From Plantibacter flavus (GTDB taxonomy: Bacteria; Actinomycetota; Actinomycetes; Actinomycetales; Microbacteriaceae), in contig NZ_CP019402.1 in the NCBI RefSeq assembly GCF_002024505.1, positions 1 to 64,000 on the forward strand: a stretch of 64,000 bases of DNA, given 5' to 3'. The notes under the pieces are model-generated. The model searched no databases. It worked only from the letters and a program-made list of their open reading frames with translations, and was not told the DNA's origin. Both the position numbers and the translations under genes were made by a program. Shown here one piece after another: positions 13,184-21,466 of the stretch; the first letter of the stretch is position 1; each line of letters opens with the position of its first letter.

Positions 13184-14020
13184 GTGACCCTGCCCCGGGA
13201 TCCGTCGGCCAATTTCTGCTATCGCCACCCCGACCGACAGAGCTTCGTGCTCTGCCAGCGTTGCGGTCGGACGATCTGTGGAGAATGCCAGACGCCCGGG
13301 GCAGTCGGTTTCATCTGTCCGGAGGACATGAAGGCGCAACGACAGAGCGCCCCTCGCAACCGTCTCGGCGCGAGGATCAGCAACTCCTCCCCCATCGTCA
13401 CGTACGCGATCATCGCCGTGACGGCGTTCGTGTTCCTGCTGCAGTGGATACCCGGGCTCGGTGTCACGAACGCGCTCCTCTACGCCGGCGTGTACTCCGA
13501 TCCGTCGTACGGTGCCTTCCAGCCCTGGCGGATGCTGACCGCCGTGTTCGTGCACTCGCAGGGCTTCATCTTCCACATCCTGCTGAACATGTACACGCTC
13601 TGGATCTTCGGCCGGATCCTCGAGACCATGCTCGGGCACTGGCGGTTCCTCGCCCTCTACCTGGTCGCCGGGTTCGCCGGTTCGGTCGGTGTCCTGTTCC
13701 TCGCCGACCCGACGACGGCCGTGGTCGGCGCCTCGGGCGCGATCTTCGGTCTGCTCGGCGCGTTCCTCGTCATCCAACGACGCATGGGTGCCGACACCCG
13801 CGGGCTGCTGGTGCTCCTGGGCATCAACCTCGTCATCGGTTTCATCCCCGGCGTGAACATCGCCTGGCAGGCCCACCTGGGCGGGCTCGTCGGCGGCGCC
13901 CTCGTCGGCCTCATCCTCGTCAACACCCGCAAGCGCACGCAGCAGCCGCTCCAGGCAGTCCTGATCGGCGCCTTGAGTGTCGTCCTCCTGGGCGCCAGCC
14001 TCCTTCCCGCCCTCCTCTGA
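13184..14020 (+). CDS. Rhomboid family intramembrane serine protease with N-terminal zinc finger
   Basis: 278 aa from GTG 13184, preceded by CGGAGGA. Residues 1-46 hold a B-box-like zinc motif (Cys12, His15, Cys24, Cys27, Cys32, Cys35, Cys45). Six or more membrane segments follow. The catalytic dyad is visible as Ser184 in GASGAIFG and His231 in QAHLGG. Rhomboids cleave membrane proteins within the bilayer; the substrate is unknown. It follows ppiA after 21 bases. The zinc-finger-rhomboid layout is common in actinobacteria. Confidence 0.93.
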   Translation: MTLPRDPSANFCYRHPDRQSFVLCQRCGRTICGECQTPGAVGFICPEDMKAQRQSAPRNRLGARISNSSPIVTYAIIAVTAFVFLLQWIPGLGVTNALLYAGVYSDPSYGAFQPWRMLTAVFVHSQGFIFHILLNMYTLWIFGRILETMLGHWRFLALYLVAGFAGSVGVLFLADPTTAVVGASGAIFGLLGAFLVIQRRMGADTRGLLVLLGINLVIGFIPGVNIAWQAHLGGLVGGALVGLILVNTRKRTQQPLQAVLIGALSVVLLGASLLPALL

Positions 14021-14031
14021 GCGGGACCGCA

Positions 14032-14154
14032 CTTCGACAGGCTCAGTGACCGGGTTCGGCTCCGTAACCGATTTCGATTCAGTGACCGGGTTCGGCTCAG
14101 TGAACGGGTTCGGCTCAGTGAACGGGTTCGGCTTGGTGACCGGGTGTGGGCCGG
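14032..14154. repeat. Tandem 18-bp repeat array grown from an intergenic repeat element
   Basis: The element CTTCGACAGGCTCAGTGAC (14032-14050) runs into six degenerate 18-bp units starting at 14047, 14065, 14083, 14101, 14119 and 14137. The consensus is TGACCGGGTTCGGCTCAG. Units 3 to 5 differ by only one to three bases. It lies just after the rhomboid stop and is not coding. Confidence 0.85.
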
Positions 14155-14239
14155 TGATTCGCCATGGCACGGTGACCGTGTGTCGACGATCGCCGCGCTC
14201 GGCGGCGAGCCGCAACCATGCAGGAGACGTTGAAGGTTG

Positions 14240-14380
14240 CCTGAGTTATCCACAGAGTTATGAACACTGGGGATAATTACACCGGTGTGGTTCCCCGTGT
14301 TTCCGGGACTCCCTGCGGTTCTCCACACCGGCGTGTGGATAACTCGGAAGTTCTCCACATTCCTGTGGAGAACTCGATGC
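14240..14380. other. Second DnaA-box cluster (outside oriC)
   Basis: Six DnaA boxes lie within about 130 bp. Two are perfect: TTATCCACA at 14246-14254 and its complement TGTGGATAA at 14334-14342. Four have one mismatch: TGGGGATAA at 14268-14276, TTCTCCACA at 14319-14327 and 14351-14359, and TGTGGAGAA at 14364-14372. The last two form an inverted repeat. The flanking genes (rhomboid, crgA) converge on this gap, so no promoter is expected here. Together with the 18-bp array this accounts for the 435-bp non-coding stretch 14021-14455. Confidence 0.8.
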
Positions 14381-14455
14381 GTCGGATCCCGCGCACAACG
14401 AAACAGCGGGCCGTCCGAGAGGACGACCCGCTGTGCACGCGTGAAGTGAGGGAGG

Positions 14456-14701
14456 CTAGCGCCACCTGGTGGTCATGAGGAAGCCGATGAAGGCGATGCC
14501 GAAGCCGACGAGGATGTTCCACGGGCCGAGCGACTGGATCGGGAGCAGCGTGCCGCTCAAGTAGTAGACGACGATCCAGGCGAGGCCGAGCAGCATGAAG
14601 CCGAACATGACCGGCTTGAACCAGACCGCGTTCGGTGCGGGTTCGCCGCTCGTCTGCTCGGGTTCGCGGGACGGTTTGCTTCGTGACTTCGTGCGTGCCA
14701 T
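14456..14701 (-). CDS. crgA: Cell division protein CrgA
   Basis: 81 aa. A short basic cytoplasmic N terminus (1-25) is followed by two membrane helices (about 30-50 and 60-79) and the typical C-terminal end TTRW. CrgA is an actinobacterial divisome factor that binds FtsZ, FtsQ, FtsI and CwsA, and it coordinates septum formation. Position near ppiA and pabA matches Rv0011c. A TAGAAT -10 sequence (14708-14713) lies six bases before the ATG, with no Shine-Dalgarno site. Confidence 0.95.
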   Translation of the reverse strand: MARTKSRSKPSREPEQTSGEPAPNAVWFKPVMFGFMLLGLAWIVVYYLSGTLLPIQSLGPWNILVGFGIAFIGFLMTTRWR

Positions 14702-14707
14702 GCCGAC

Positions 14708-14713
14708 ATTCTA
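14708..14713 (-). promoter_or_regulatory. -10 element of a probable leaderless crgA transcript
   Basis: On the minus strand TAGAAT, then six bases, then the crgA ATG. It lies back to back with an identical TAGAAT serving the divergent sortase gene. Confidence 0.55.
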
Positions 14714-14767
14714 CCTGTTCACCCCAATCGGTGCCTTGGGGATCAGCCGATCCCGAGTTCTTCTCGG

Positions 14768-14773
14768 TAGAAT
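14768..14773 (+). promoter_or_regulatory. -10 element of a probable leaderless sortase transcript
   Basis: TAGAAT ends six bases before GTG 14780; no ribosome site is present. Confidence 0.55.
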
Positions 14774-14779
14774 CCATGC

Positions 14780-15586
14780 GTGACCGACGACCTACCTTCG
14801 CGAGCGAGCGCACGCGCCGCTGAGCGCAGAGCGCCGTCGAAGCACCGCATCAGCGTCTTCGGGGTGGCCGGCGAGCTGCTCATCACCGCGGGCATGGTGG
14901 TCCTGCTGTTCCTCGCGTGGCAGCTCTGGTGGAACGACATGATCATGGCCGGCAGTCAGGCCAACGCCGCATCGAGCCAGTCGCAGGAGTGGATCAAGAA
15001 CGCCGAGACCGCTCCCGCGCCCGAACCGACCGTGGATGCGACCGGCGCGCCGAACTACGGTGAGCCGCCCGTGACCGCCCGCCCCGCGCCGGGCGACCCG
15101 TTCGCAGTGCTCTACGTGCCGCGGTACGGCGCCGACTACCGCCGCGTCGTCGCCGAGGGTGTCGACACCGCGACCGTCCTCAACAGCTTCGACCTCGGCG
15201 TCGGTCACTACCCGAGCACCCAGATGCCCGGAGAGGTCGGCAACTTCGTCGTCGCCGGTCACCGCAAGGCCTACGGCGGTGCGATGACCCTGATCAGCGA
15301 CCTGCAGATCGGCGACAAGGTCTACGTCCAGACGGCCGACGGCTACTACACCTACGTGTTCCGGAACATCACCTACGTGTTGCCCACCCAGGTGGACGTC
15401 CTCAATCCCGTCCCACAGGTGGACGGCGTCGCACCCACGCAGCGCATCCTCACCCTGACCACCTGCAACCCGCTCTACTCGACGGCGGAACGCAGTATCG
15501 CTTACGCGGTGTACGAGTCCTGGCAGCCGCTGTCCGCCGGACCGCCCGCCGAGATCGCCGCGTCCGTCGCGGCCGCTGGAGGCTGA
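14780..15586 (+). CDS. Class E sortase
   Basis: 268 aa. The N terminus is basic, a membrane anchor spans about 30-52, and an extracytoplasmic Pro/Ala-rich linker leads to the sortase domain (about 105-250). Catalytic residues are visible: His161 in AGHRKA and Cys229 in TLTTCNP. Sortases attach LPXTG-like proteins to peptidoglycan; class E is the actinobacterial housekeeping type and prefers LAXTG motifs (family knowledge). The GTG start is supported by the TAGAAT six bases upstream. No sortase substrate is encoded in this window. Confidence 0.93.
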   Translation: MTDDLPSRASARAAERRAPSKHRISVFGVAGELLITAGMVVLLFLAWQLWWNDMIMAGSQANAASSQSQEWIKNAETAPAPEPTVDATGAPNYGEPPVTARPAPGDPFAVLYVPRYGADYRRVVAEGVDTATVLNSFDLGVGHYPSTQMPGEVGNFVVAGHRKAYGGAMTLISDLQIGDKVYVQTADGYYTYVFRNITYVLPTQVDVLNPVPQVDGVAPTQRILTLTTCNPLYSTAERSIAYAVYESWQPLSAGPPAEIAASVAAAGG

Positions 15587-15588
15587 CG

Positions 15589-15750
15589 ATGTACGGCGCA
15601 CTCTGGAGGATCCTGCCCGGACCCGTCTGGCTGAGGATCATCATCCTCGTCGTCCTGTTCGTGGCGGTCGTGGCCGCCCTCTTCACGTGGGTGTTCCCCT
15701 ACGTGGACTCGTTCATCGTCGATCAGAATGTGACCGTCGGCGACGAATGA
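15589..15750 (+). CDS. Small single-pass membrane protein between sortase and pabA
   Basis: 53 aa, starting two bases after the sortase stop and overlapping pabA as ATGA. The sequence starts MYGALWRILPGP, has one strongly hydrophobic segment (about 16-36) and a short acidic end with SFIVDQN. Tight packing on both sides indicates a real, coupled gene. I do not recognise a family with a known function. It could be an accessory of the sortase or a membrane peptide needed for expression of pabA. Confidence 0.8.
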   Translation: MYGALWRILPGPVWLRIIILVVLFVAVVAALFTWVFPYVDSFIVDQNVTVGDE

Positions 15751-16382
15751 CCCGAGTCCTGGTCATCGACAACTACGACAGCTTCGTCTACACGCTGAAC
15801 GGGTACGTCGAACAACTGGGTGCCGAGACGGTCGTCGTGCAGAACGACGGCATCGCGCTCGACGACCTCGAGCAGCGGATCCGCGGGTTCGACGGCGTCA
15901 TCGTCTCGCCCGGACCCGGTCGGCCATCCGACGCCGGAATCTCACTGGACACCGTGCACGCGGCATACCGCACCGGGACACCACTCCTCGGGGTGTGCCT
16001 CGGCCACCAGGCGATCGCTGAGGCGTTCGGAGCGACCGTGCACACTGCCGACGAGCTGATGCACGGGCAGAGCTCGCTCGTCGAACACGACGGCAGTGTC
16101 TTGTACCGGGGAATCCCGCCGCAGTTCAACGCCACCAGGTATCACTCGCTCGCCGTCGTCGACGGCAGCGTGCCCGAGGAGCTCGTCGTGACGAGCCGGA
16201 CGACCGGCGGCGTCATCATGGGGCTCCGCCACCGTGACGCCCCGATCCACGGCGTGCAGTTCCATCCGGAGTCGGTTCTCTCCGAGGGCGGCTACCAGCT
16301 CCTGGCGAACTGGCTCGAGACGACCGGGCTCACCGGTGTGCATGAGCGGGCACGAGGGCTCAGCCCGCTCATGACCCGGTAG
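15747..16382 (+). CDS. pabA: Aminodeoxychorismate/anthranilate synthase component II (glutamine amidotransferase)
   Basis: 211 aa from ATG 15747; an upstream in-frame start at 15687 would overlap the 53-aa gene by 60 bases. It is a class I glutamine amidotransferase: nucleophile Cys84 in GVCLGHQ, with His173 and Glu175 in FHPES. It supplies ammonia to chorismate for p-aminobenzoate (folate) or anthranilate (tryptophan). No partner synthase lies nearby, as is usual for this actinobacterial locus (Rv0013). Confidence 0.92.
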   Translation: MTRVLVIDNYDSFVYTLNGYVEQLGAETVVVQNDGIALDDLEQRIRGFDGVIVSPGPGRPSDAGISLDTVHAAYRTGTPLLGVCLGHQAIAEAFGATVHTADELMHGQSSLVEHDGSVLYRGIPPQFNATRYHSLAVVDGSVPEELVVTSRTTGGVIMGLRHRDAPIHGVQFHPESVLSEGGYQLLANWLETTGLTGVHERARGLSPLMTR

Positions 16383-16450
16383 GCCCTTCGAGAGGCTCAG
16401 GGACCGGTGAGCCTGCTCAGGGACCGTCCTTCGACAGGCCCAGGAACCGG
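16383..16450. repeat. Two copies of the CTTCGACAGGCTCAG-type intergenic repeat
   Basis: CTTCGAGAGGCTCAGGGACCGG (16386-16407) and a second, more diverged copy from about 16429 to 16450 lie in the same direction between convergent pabA and pknB. They are the same family as the copies at 8021-8075 and 14032. Confidence 0.75.
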
Positions 16451-16456
16451 CGCAGC

Positions 16457-18148
16457 CTACGGACCGGTGCAGTAGGTGAGCGTGATGACGGACTTCTGCG
16501 GGATGTCGCCCGGTGCGGGAGACATCGCCGTGACCGGGTCGCCGGCGACGGCCTTGCACGTCGCGTCGGCCTGCGGCTGCACGGTGAACTGCCTCGTCGA
16601 GTCCTGCAGGTAGTTCGTCGCGTCGAGGAGCGGCTGCCCGACGACGTCCGTCAGCGTGACGTTCCCGCTGGAGACCACGAGGTTCACCGTGGACCCCTGG
16701 TCGACGGAGGTACCCGCTCCGGGATCCATCCGCAGTACGACACCTGCCGGCACGGTCGGCGAGTTCTCCCGGGTCACGGAACCTTGCGCGAGACCGGCAG
16801 CGGCGACCGCGGCCCACGCAGCCTCGGAGGACTGGTTGACGACGTCGGGGACCTCGACCTGGGCACGGCCGGTCGACACGTAGACCTTGATCTGCGTGTT
16901 CTTGGTCACCGTGGTGCCGCCGGGCGGGTCGGTGCGGATGACGTGACCCGCCTTGTAGTCGCTGCTTGCTTCGTCGAACTTGGTCGGGACGAGCTCAAGC
17001 TGCTCGATCGTGCTGTTCGCGCTCTCCCACGTGGCGTCGACGAGATCCGGGACCTCTCTCGAGTCCGTGGAGATGCTCGTCGCGGGCGGAAGCTGCACCA
17101 CCCAGAACACGAGGGAGAAGAGGACGACGGCGATTCCAGCGATGGCGGCCCAGATCCACACGACCGGTGGCCGGCGCTGGGTACGCGTCACGGTGTCGTC
17201 CGAGGTGAGCTGACGGATCGCCTGCTCGGTGCTGGACGCCGCCGTCGGAGACGGGCCGAACAGTGAGTCGTGGTCGTCGCGTCGGACCGGCACATGGCCG
17301 GCTCCGGCTTCGTCGAGGTCCTCACGGAACTCGACGGCGCTCTGGTACCGCTCGAAGCGATCCTTCGCGAGGGCTCGGAGGACGACCTGATCGAGTGCCG
17401 GCGACACCTTCGGGTTGATCGAGCTCGGCTTCACCGGGCGCTCGCTCACGTGCTGGTACGCGACTGCGACGGCGGTGTCGCCGCGGAAGGGCGCCTTCCC
17501 CGTCAGCATCTCGAAGAGGACGACGCCGGTGGAGTAGAGGTCGGTCCGCGCGTCGACCGTCTCGCCCTTGGCCTGCTCGGGGGAGAAGTACGCGGCCGTG
17601 CCGAGGATGGCGGTCGTCTGGGCGACCGTCGTGGACGAATCGGAGACGGCGCGCGCGATGCCGAAGTCGGTGACCTTGACGTCGCCGGCCGTGGTGATCA
17701 TGACGTTGCCCGGCTTGATGTCGCGGTGCACGACGCCGGCGCGGTGGGAGTACTCCAGAGCGGTGAGGATGCTGTGCGCGATGCGCACCGCCTCCTCGGA
17801 CTCGACGGGACCCTCGGCGATGAGATCCTTGAGCATGCGCCCTTCGACGTACTCCATGACGATGAACGGCTCGATGAGGTCCTGACCGGAAACGTCCTTC
17901 ACCCGCTCCTCGCCGGCGTCGTAGACGCGGACGATCGTCGGGTGCGCCATCCGCGAGGCGGCCTGCGCCTCTTGCCGGAAACGGGAGCGGAAGGCGGGGT
18001 CGGTGGCGAGCGTGGACTTCAGGACCTTGATGGCGACGGTGCGACCGAGCTTGGTGTCCACGCCGCGGAAGACGTTGGACATGCCCCCGCGGCCGATGAG
18101 GTCGCCGACGACGTATCGGCCTGCGAGCAGGCGTTGATCGTCAGCCAC
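16457..18148 (-). CDS. pknB: Ser/Thr protein kinase PknB with three PASTA domains
   Basis: 563 aa from GTG 18148, chosen because AGGGG precedes it and PknB proteins begin near ADDQRLLAGRY; a TTG at 18178 would add ten residues. The kinase domain (11-275) has Lys41, HRD at 141-143 and DFG at 161-163. A juxtamembrane linker, one membrane helix (about 328-352) and three external PASTA repeats (about 364-426, 432-493, 498-560) follow. PASTA domains sense muropeptides or lipid II and control cell wall growth. It is the last gene of the fhaA-to-pknB operon. M. tuberculosis PknB has four repeats. Confidence 0.96.
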   Translation of the reverse strand: MADDQRLLAGRYVVGDLIGRGGMSNVFRGVDTKLGRTVAIKVLKSTLATDPAFRSRFRQEAQAASRMAHPTIVRVYDAGEERVKDVSGQDLIEPFIVMEYVEGRMLKDLIAEGPVESEEAVRIAHSILTALEYSHRAGVVHRDIKPGNVMITTAGDVKVTDFGIARAVSDSSTTVAQTTAILGTAAYFSPEQAKGETVDARTDLYSTGVVLFEMLTGKAPFRGDTAVAVAYQHVSERPVKPSSINPKVSPALDQVVLRALAKDRFERYQSAVEFREDLDEAGAGHVPVRRDDHDSLFGPSPTAASSTEQAIRQLTSDDTVTRTQRRPPVVWIWAAIAGIAVVLFSLVFWVVQLPPATSISTDSREVPDLVDATWESANSTIEQLELVPTKFDEASSDYKAGHVIRTDPPGGTTVTKNTQIKVYVSTGRAQVEVPDVVNQSSEAAWAAVAAAGLAQGSVTRENSPTVPAGVVLRMDPGAGTSVDQGSTVNLVVSSGNVTLTDVVGQPLLDATNYLQDSTRQFTVQPQADATCKAVAGDPVTAMSPAPGDIPQKSVITLTYCTGP

Positions 18149-18205
18149 GTACCACCCCTGAATTCGCTTGGAGGACAAACACTAACAGCTTACCCGGGCA
18201 CCTTC

Positions 18206-18239
18206 CGAGTGCTCTCAGGGATGACCCTGAGAGCACTCG
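18206..18239 (-). terminator. Perfect 15-bp hairpin between pknA and pknB
   Basis: A perfect 15-bp stem (18206-18220 with 18225-18239) has a 4-base loop ATGA and sits within the 103-base gap of the operon. No T-run follows in the minus direction. It may weaken, pause or process the message before pknB. Confidence 0.75.
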
Positions 18240-18251
18240 TCGCGGCATCGG

Positions 18252-19994
18252 CTACTGCTCCTTGATGACGTTGATCGACTCCGAGGACGGCGATCCGGAG
18301 GAGGTACCGGTGCTGCAGCGGACCGCGTACGAGACCGAGAGCGTGCCCACCGCGTCGACCGTGATGGTACCCGTCGTGGTGTTCGCATCGAACTGGCCCG
18401 AGGAGTTGTTCTGGAAGTAGCCGCCGGAGACAGCGACGGTGTACCCGAGGAAGTCGGACCCGGTCGGGCAGGCGTTCTGCACCGCGAGCCAGTCGACCTT
18501 GATCGAGGTCGAGGTCGCGTCCTTCGGGATGACGAGCGATCCGTCGTCGAGTGCCGACTGGTCGAGCTTCGGTGCCTCGGTCGGCGGGTTGATGACCGCG
18601 ATCTCGTCGTACACGGTCAGCGTGATGGCCGAACCGGTCTTGACGTTGCCCGTGGGGTTCACGTCGTAGACGGTGTTGACCTGTTCCGGCGTCGTGGCCG
18701 GGTCGCCGACGTTCCTCGACACGCTGAAGTTGTACGGCGGCGCGCTGAAGATCGTGTTGAGTTCGTCGAAGGACCGGCCCTGGAGGTCGCTCAGGTTGAT
18801 CGGGAACACCGTGGGCGTGGGCGTCGGTGTGGGCGTCGGGGTCTTCGTCGGCTTCGGCGTCGTGGACGTCGTGGCCGACGGAGTCGTACCTCCCGCGTCG
18901 TTGCCCTGGTTCGCGAACACGGCGATCAGCGAACCGACCAGCACGATGACGAGCAGGGCGACGAGACCGATGAGCGGCCAGGTCCACTTGCTGCGCTGCT
19001 TCTTCTCGCCCTCGCCCTCGACGTCGTCCTCGAGCTGGTCCGCTTCGGCGGCGGACAGCAACTGCGTGGTCGCGTCGTCGGCTGCGGGCATCCGGCGGGT
19101 CTGGTCCATCACGGTGGTCGCGGCGTCGCCTGCCCCACCGAGGATCATCGGGACGGCTGCGGCCGCGGCGTTGAGGTCTCCCCGGCGGAGCGCCTGGGCA
19201 GCGCGCGCGACGTGGGCGGACGATGCCGGACGGTCGACCGGGTTCTTCGCGATCATCGACATGACGAACCGGCGGACCGGCTCGGCGATCGTGACGGGGA
19301 GCTCCGGCGGCTGCTCGTTGATCTGCGCCATCGCGATGGCGACCTGCGACTCGCCCGTGAACGGACGGCGTCCGGCGAGGCACTCGTACGCGACGATGCC
19401 GAGCGAGTAGATGTCCGTCGACGGTGAGGCGGGGTGCCCGCTCGCCTGCTCGGGCGAGAGGTACTGCACGGTGCCCATGACCTGACCGGTGGCCGTGAGC
19501 GGCACCTGGTCGGCGATGCGGGCGATGCCGAAGTCGGTGATCTTGACGCGGCCGTCCGGCGTGATGAGCAGGTTGCCCGGCTTGATGTCTCGGTGGACGA
19601 GGCCTGCGGCGTGCGCGGCCTGGAGTGCCGACGAGGTCTGCGCGACGATGTCGAGCACCTTGTCGGTGGGCAGGACACGCTCGCGCTCGAGCACGGTGGA
19701 CAGGGCCTCACCGGGCACGAGTTCCATGACGAGGAACGCGCTGCCGTCCTCCTCGCCGTAGTCGAAGACGTTGGCGATGCCCTCGTGGTTCACGAGTGCG
19801 GCGTGCCGCGCTTCGGCGCGGAACCGCTCGAGGAACCCGGGGTCCCCCATGTACTCGTCCTTGAGGATCTTGATGGCGATGGTCCGGCCGATGACCAGGT
19901 CAGTGGCCTGCCACACCTCGCCCATGCCACCGATCGCAATGCGAGATTGCAGTTCGTAGCGACCTCCGAAGGTCAGCCCGGCTGTCGGTCTCAT
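18252..19994 (-). CDS. pknA: Ser/Thr protein kinase PknA-type with extracellular tail
   Basis: 580 aa. Kinase domain (12-270) with Lys42, HRD at 134-136 and DFG at 154-156. Residues 300-337 are acidic and basic linker, and a membrane helix covers about 338-361. A Thr/Pro repeat stretch (about 370-396) then acts as a spacer through the wall. The outer region has one PASTA-like segment (about 398-465) and a C-terminal domain I do not recognise. M. tuberculosis PknA is shorter (about 430 aa) and has no PASTA domain, so the external part is an extension. ATG overlaps the pbpA stop by 4 bases. Confidence 0.93.
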   Translation of the reverse strand: MRPTAGLTFGGRYELQSRIAIGGMGEVWQATDLVIGRTIAIKILKDEYMGDPGFLERFRAEARHAALVNHEGIANVFDYGEEDGSAFLVMELVPGEALSTVLERERVLPTDKVLDIVAQTSSALQAAHAAGLVHRDIKPGNLLITPDGRVKITDFGIARIADQVPLTATGQVMGTVQYLSPEQASGHPASPSTDIYSLGIVAYECLAGRRPFTGESQVAIAMAQINEQPPELPVTIAEPVRRFVMSMIAKNPVDRPASSAHVARAAQALRRGDLNAAAAAVPMILGGAGDAATTVMDQTRRMPAADDATTQLLSAAEADQLEDDVEGEGEKKQRSKWTWPLIGLVALLVIVLVGSLIAVFANQGNDAGGTTPSATTSTTPKPTKTPTPTPTPTPTVFPINLSDLQGRSFDELNTIFSAPPYNFSVSRNVGDPATTPEQVNTVYDVNPTGNVKTGSAITLTVYDEIAVINPPTEAPKLDQSALDDGSLVIPKDATSTSIKVDWLAVQNACPTGSDFLGYTVAVSGGYFQNNSSGQFDANTTTGTITVDAVGTLSVSYAVRCSTGTSSGSPSSESINVIKEQ

Positions 19995-21466
19995 TTGTTC
20001 AGCACCGCCTCTAGTACTTTCTTCGCGATCGGCGCGGCCACGAGGTTGCCGTAACCGTCCTGTCCGAGTCCACCGCCATCTTCAACAACGACCGCCACGG
20101 CGACCTTCGGGTCGTCCGCAGGCGCGAAACCGGTGAACCACAGCGTGTACGGATCGTCGGATCCGTTCTGTGCCGTGCCTGTCTTTCCAGCCACATCGAC
20201 CCCATCTATTCTTGCATTAGTCGCAGCACCGCTCTGGACGCCCTGGACCATGATGTCCGTGATCTCCTTGGCCACCGAGCTCGAGATCGGCTGCGACAAC
20301 TGCGCCGGTTCGAACTCCTTGAGCACGCTCAGATCGGGGTTCACGACGCGGTTCACCAGCTGCGGGTTGCAGACGATGCCACCGTTCGCGATACCGGCCG
20401 AGACCATGGCCATCTGGAGTGCCGAGGCCCGCACGGTGTACTGCCCGAAGGCGGCCATGGCGGTCTGGTCGTCGCTCAGCGCGTTCGGGAAGGTGCTCGG
20501 CTGCATCGGCATGGGGTTGAGTCCCGTTCCGGTGATGTTGACGTCCATGTTGAAGCCGAAGCTCTGCGCCATGTCGCGGATCTTCTCGTAGCCGAGTTCG
20601 ACGCCGAGCTCCGCGAGCGGGATGTTGCAGCTGAGCTCGACGGCCGTCGCGATGGACACCGTCGCGCCGCCGCCGCAGCTTCCACCCTCGGAGTTGCGGA
20701 TGACGGTGCTCGTCCCGGGCAGCGTGTAAGTGGAGGGGTTCGGGAACTCCGACTCCGGCGTGTAGTCGCCCGACGCGAACGCGGCGGCCGCGGTGACGAG
20801 CTTGAACGTGGAACCGGGCGGATCGAGGTCGCCGTCGACGCCCTTGTTGAGGAGTGGCTGGCGGTCGTCGTCGTCGAGGGTCCGGTAGGCGTCGAGCACG
20901 GCCGCGTTGTCGTGACTGGCCAGGACGTTCGGGTCGTAGCCGGGGCTCGACACCGAGGCGAGGATCTTGCCCGTCTTCGGCTCGATGGCGACGATCGCGC
21001 CCTCCTGGTCACCGAGTGCGTCGAAGGCGGCCTGCTGCACGATGGGGTCCAGGGTGACCTCGACCGCGGCACCCTTCGGTGCCTGACCGGAGATGAGCCG
21101 GTTGATGGAGTCGAGGAACTGCGAGTTCGAGGTACCGCTGAGGAGGTCGTTGGTCGCGAGTTCGAGACCGGACGAGCCCTGGGTGGGCGAGAAGTAACCG
21201 GTGACGGGCGCGTACAGCGGGCCGTTCGCGTAGACGCGCTGGTACTTGTACTCGTCGTCACTCGCGACGGACGAGGCGATGGCGGTCCCGTCCGTGAGCA
21301 GGATGGGACCCCGCTCCGTCCGGTAGCTGTCGTAGAGCGTCCGGGTGTTGCGACCGTCCGCGTTGAGGGTGTCGGCCTGGAACATCTGGATGATCGTGGT
21401 CGACCCGAAGAGCGCCAGGAACATCGCCAGGACGACGATGCTCACCCGCTTGAGTTCGCGATTCAT
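19991..21466 (-). CDS. pbpA: Class B penicillin-binding protein PbpA
   Basis: 491 aa. One N-terminal membrane anchor (about 8-30) and a periplasmic transpeptidase domain with all three motifs: Ser219-Thr-Phe-Lys222 (nucleophile Ser219), SCN at 279-281 and KTG at 428-430. It cross-links peptidoglycan and pairs with the adjacent SEDS glycosyltransferase. It overlaps both neighbours by 4 bases (ATGA). PknB-family kinases regulate this protein in mycobacteria. Confidence 0.96.
   Translation of the reverse strand: MNRELKRVSIVVLAMFLALFGSTTIIQMFQADTLNADGRNTRTLYDSYRTERGPILLTDGTAIASSVASDDEYKYQRVYANGPLYAPVTGYFSPTQGSSGLELATNDLLSGTSNSQFLDSINRLISGQAPKGAAVEVTLDPIVQQAAFDALGDQEGAIVAIEPKTGKILASVSSPGYDPNVLASHDNAAVLDAYRTLDDDDRQPLLNKGVDGDLDPPGSTFKLVTAAAAFASGDYTPESEFPNPSTYTLPGTSTVIRNSEGGSCGGGATVSIATAVELSCNIPLAELGVELGYEKIRDMAQSFGFNMDVNITGTGLNPMPMQPSTFPNALSDDQTAMAAFGQYTVRASALQMAMVSAGIANGGIVCNPQLVNRVVNPDLSVLKEFEPAQLSQPISSSVAKEITDIMVQGVQSGAATNARIDGVDVAGKTGTAQNGSDDPYTLWFTGFAPADDPKVAVAVVVEDGGGLGQDGYGNLVAAPIAKKVLEAVLNK

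Noticed and set aside
14047..14154. Possible CRISPR array or repeat protein gene
   Set aside because: Repeats are 18 bp, directly tandem without spacers, and no cas genes lie nearby. The open frames across them have no start support or conserved ends.
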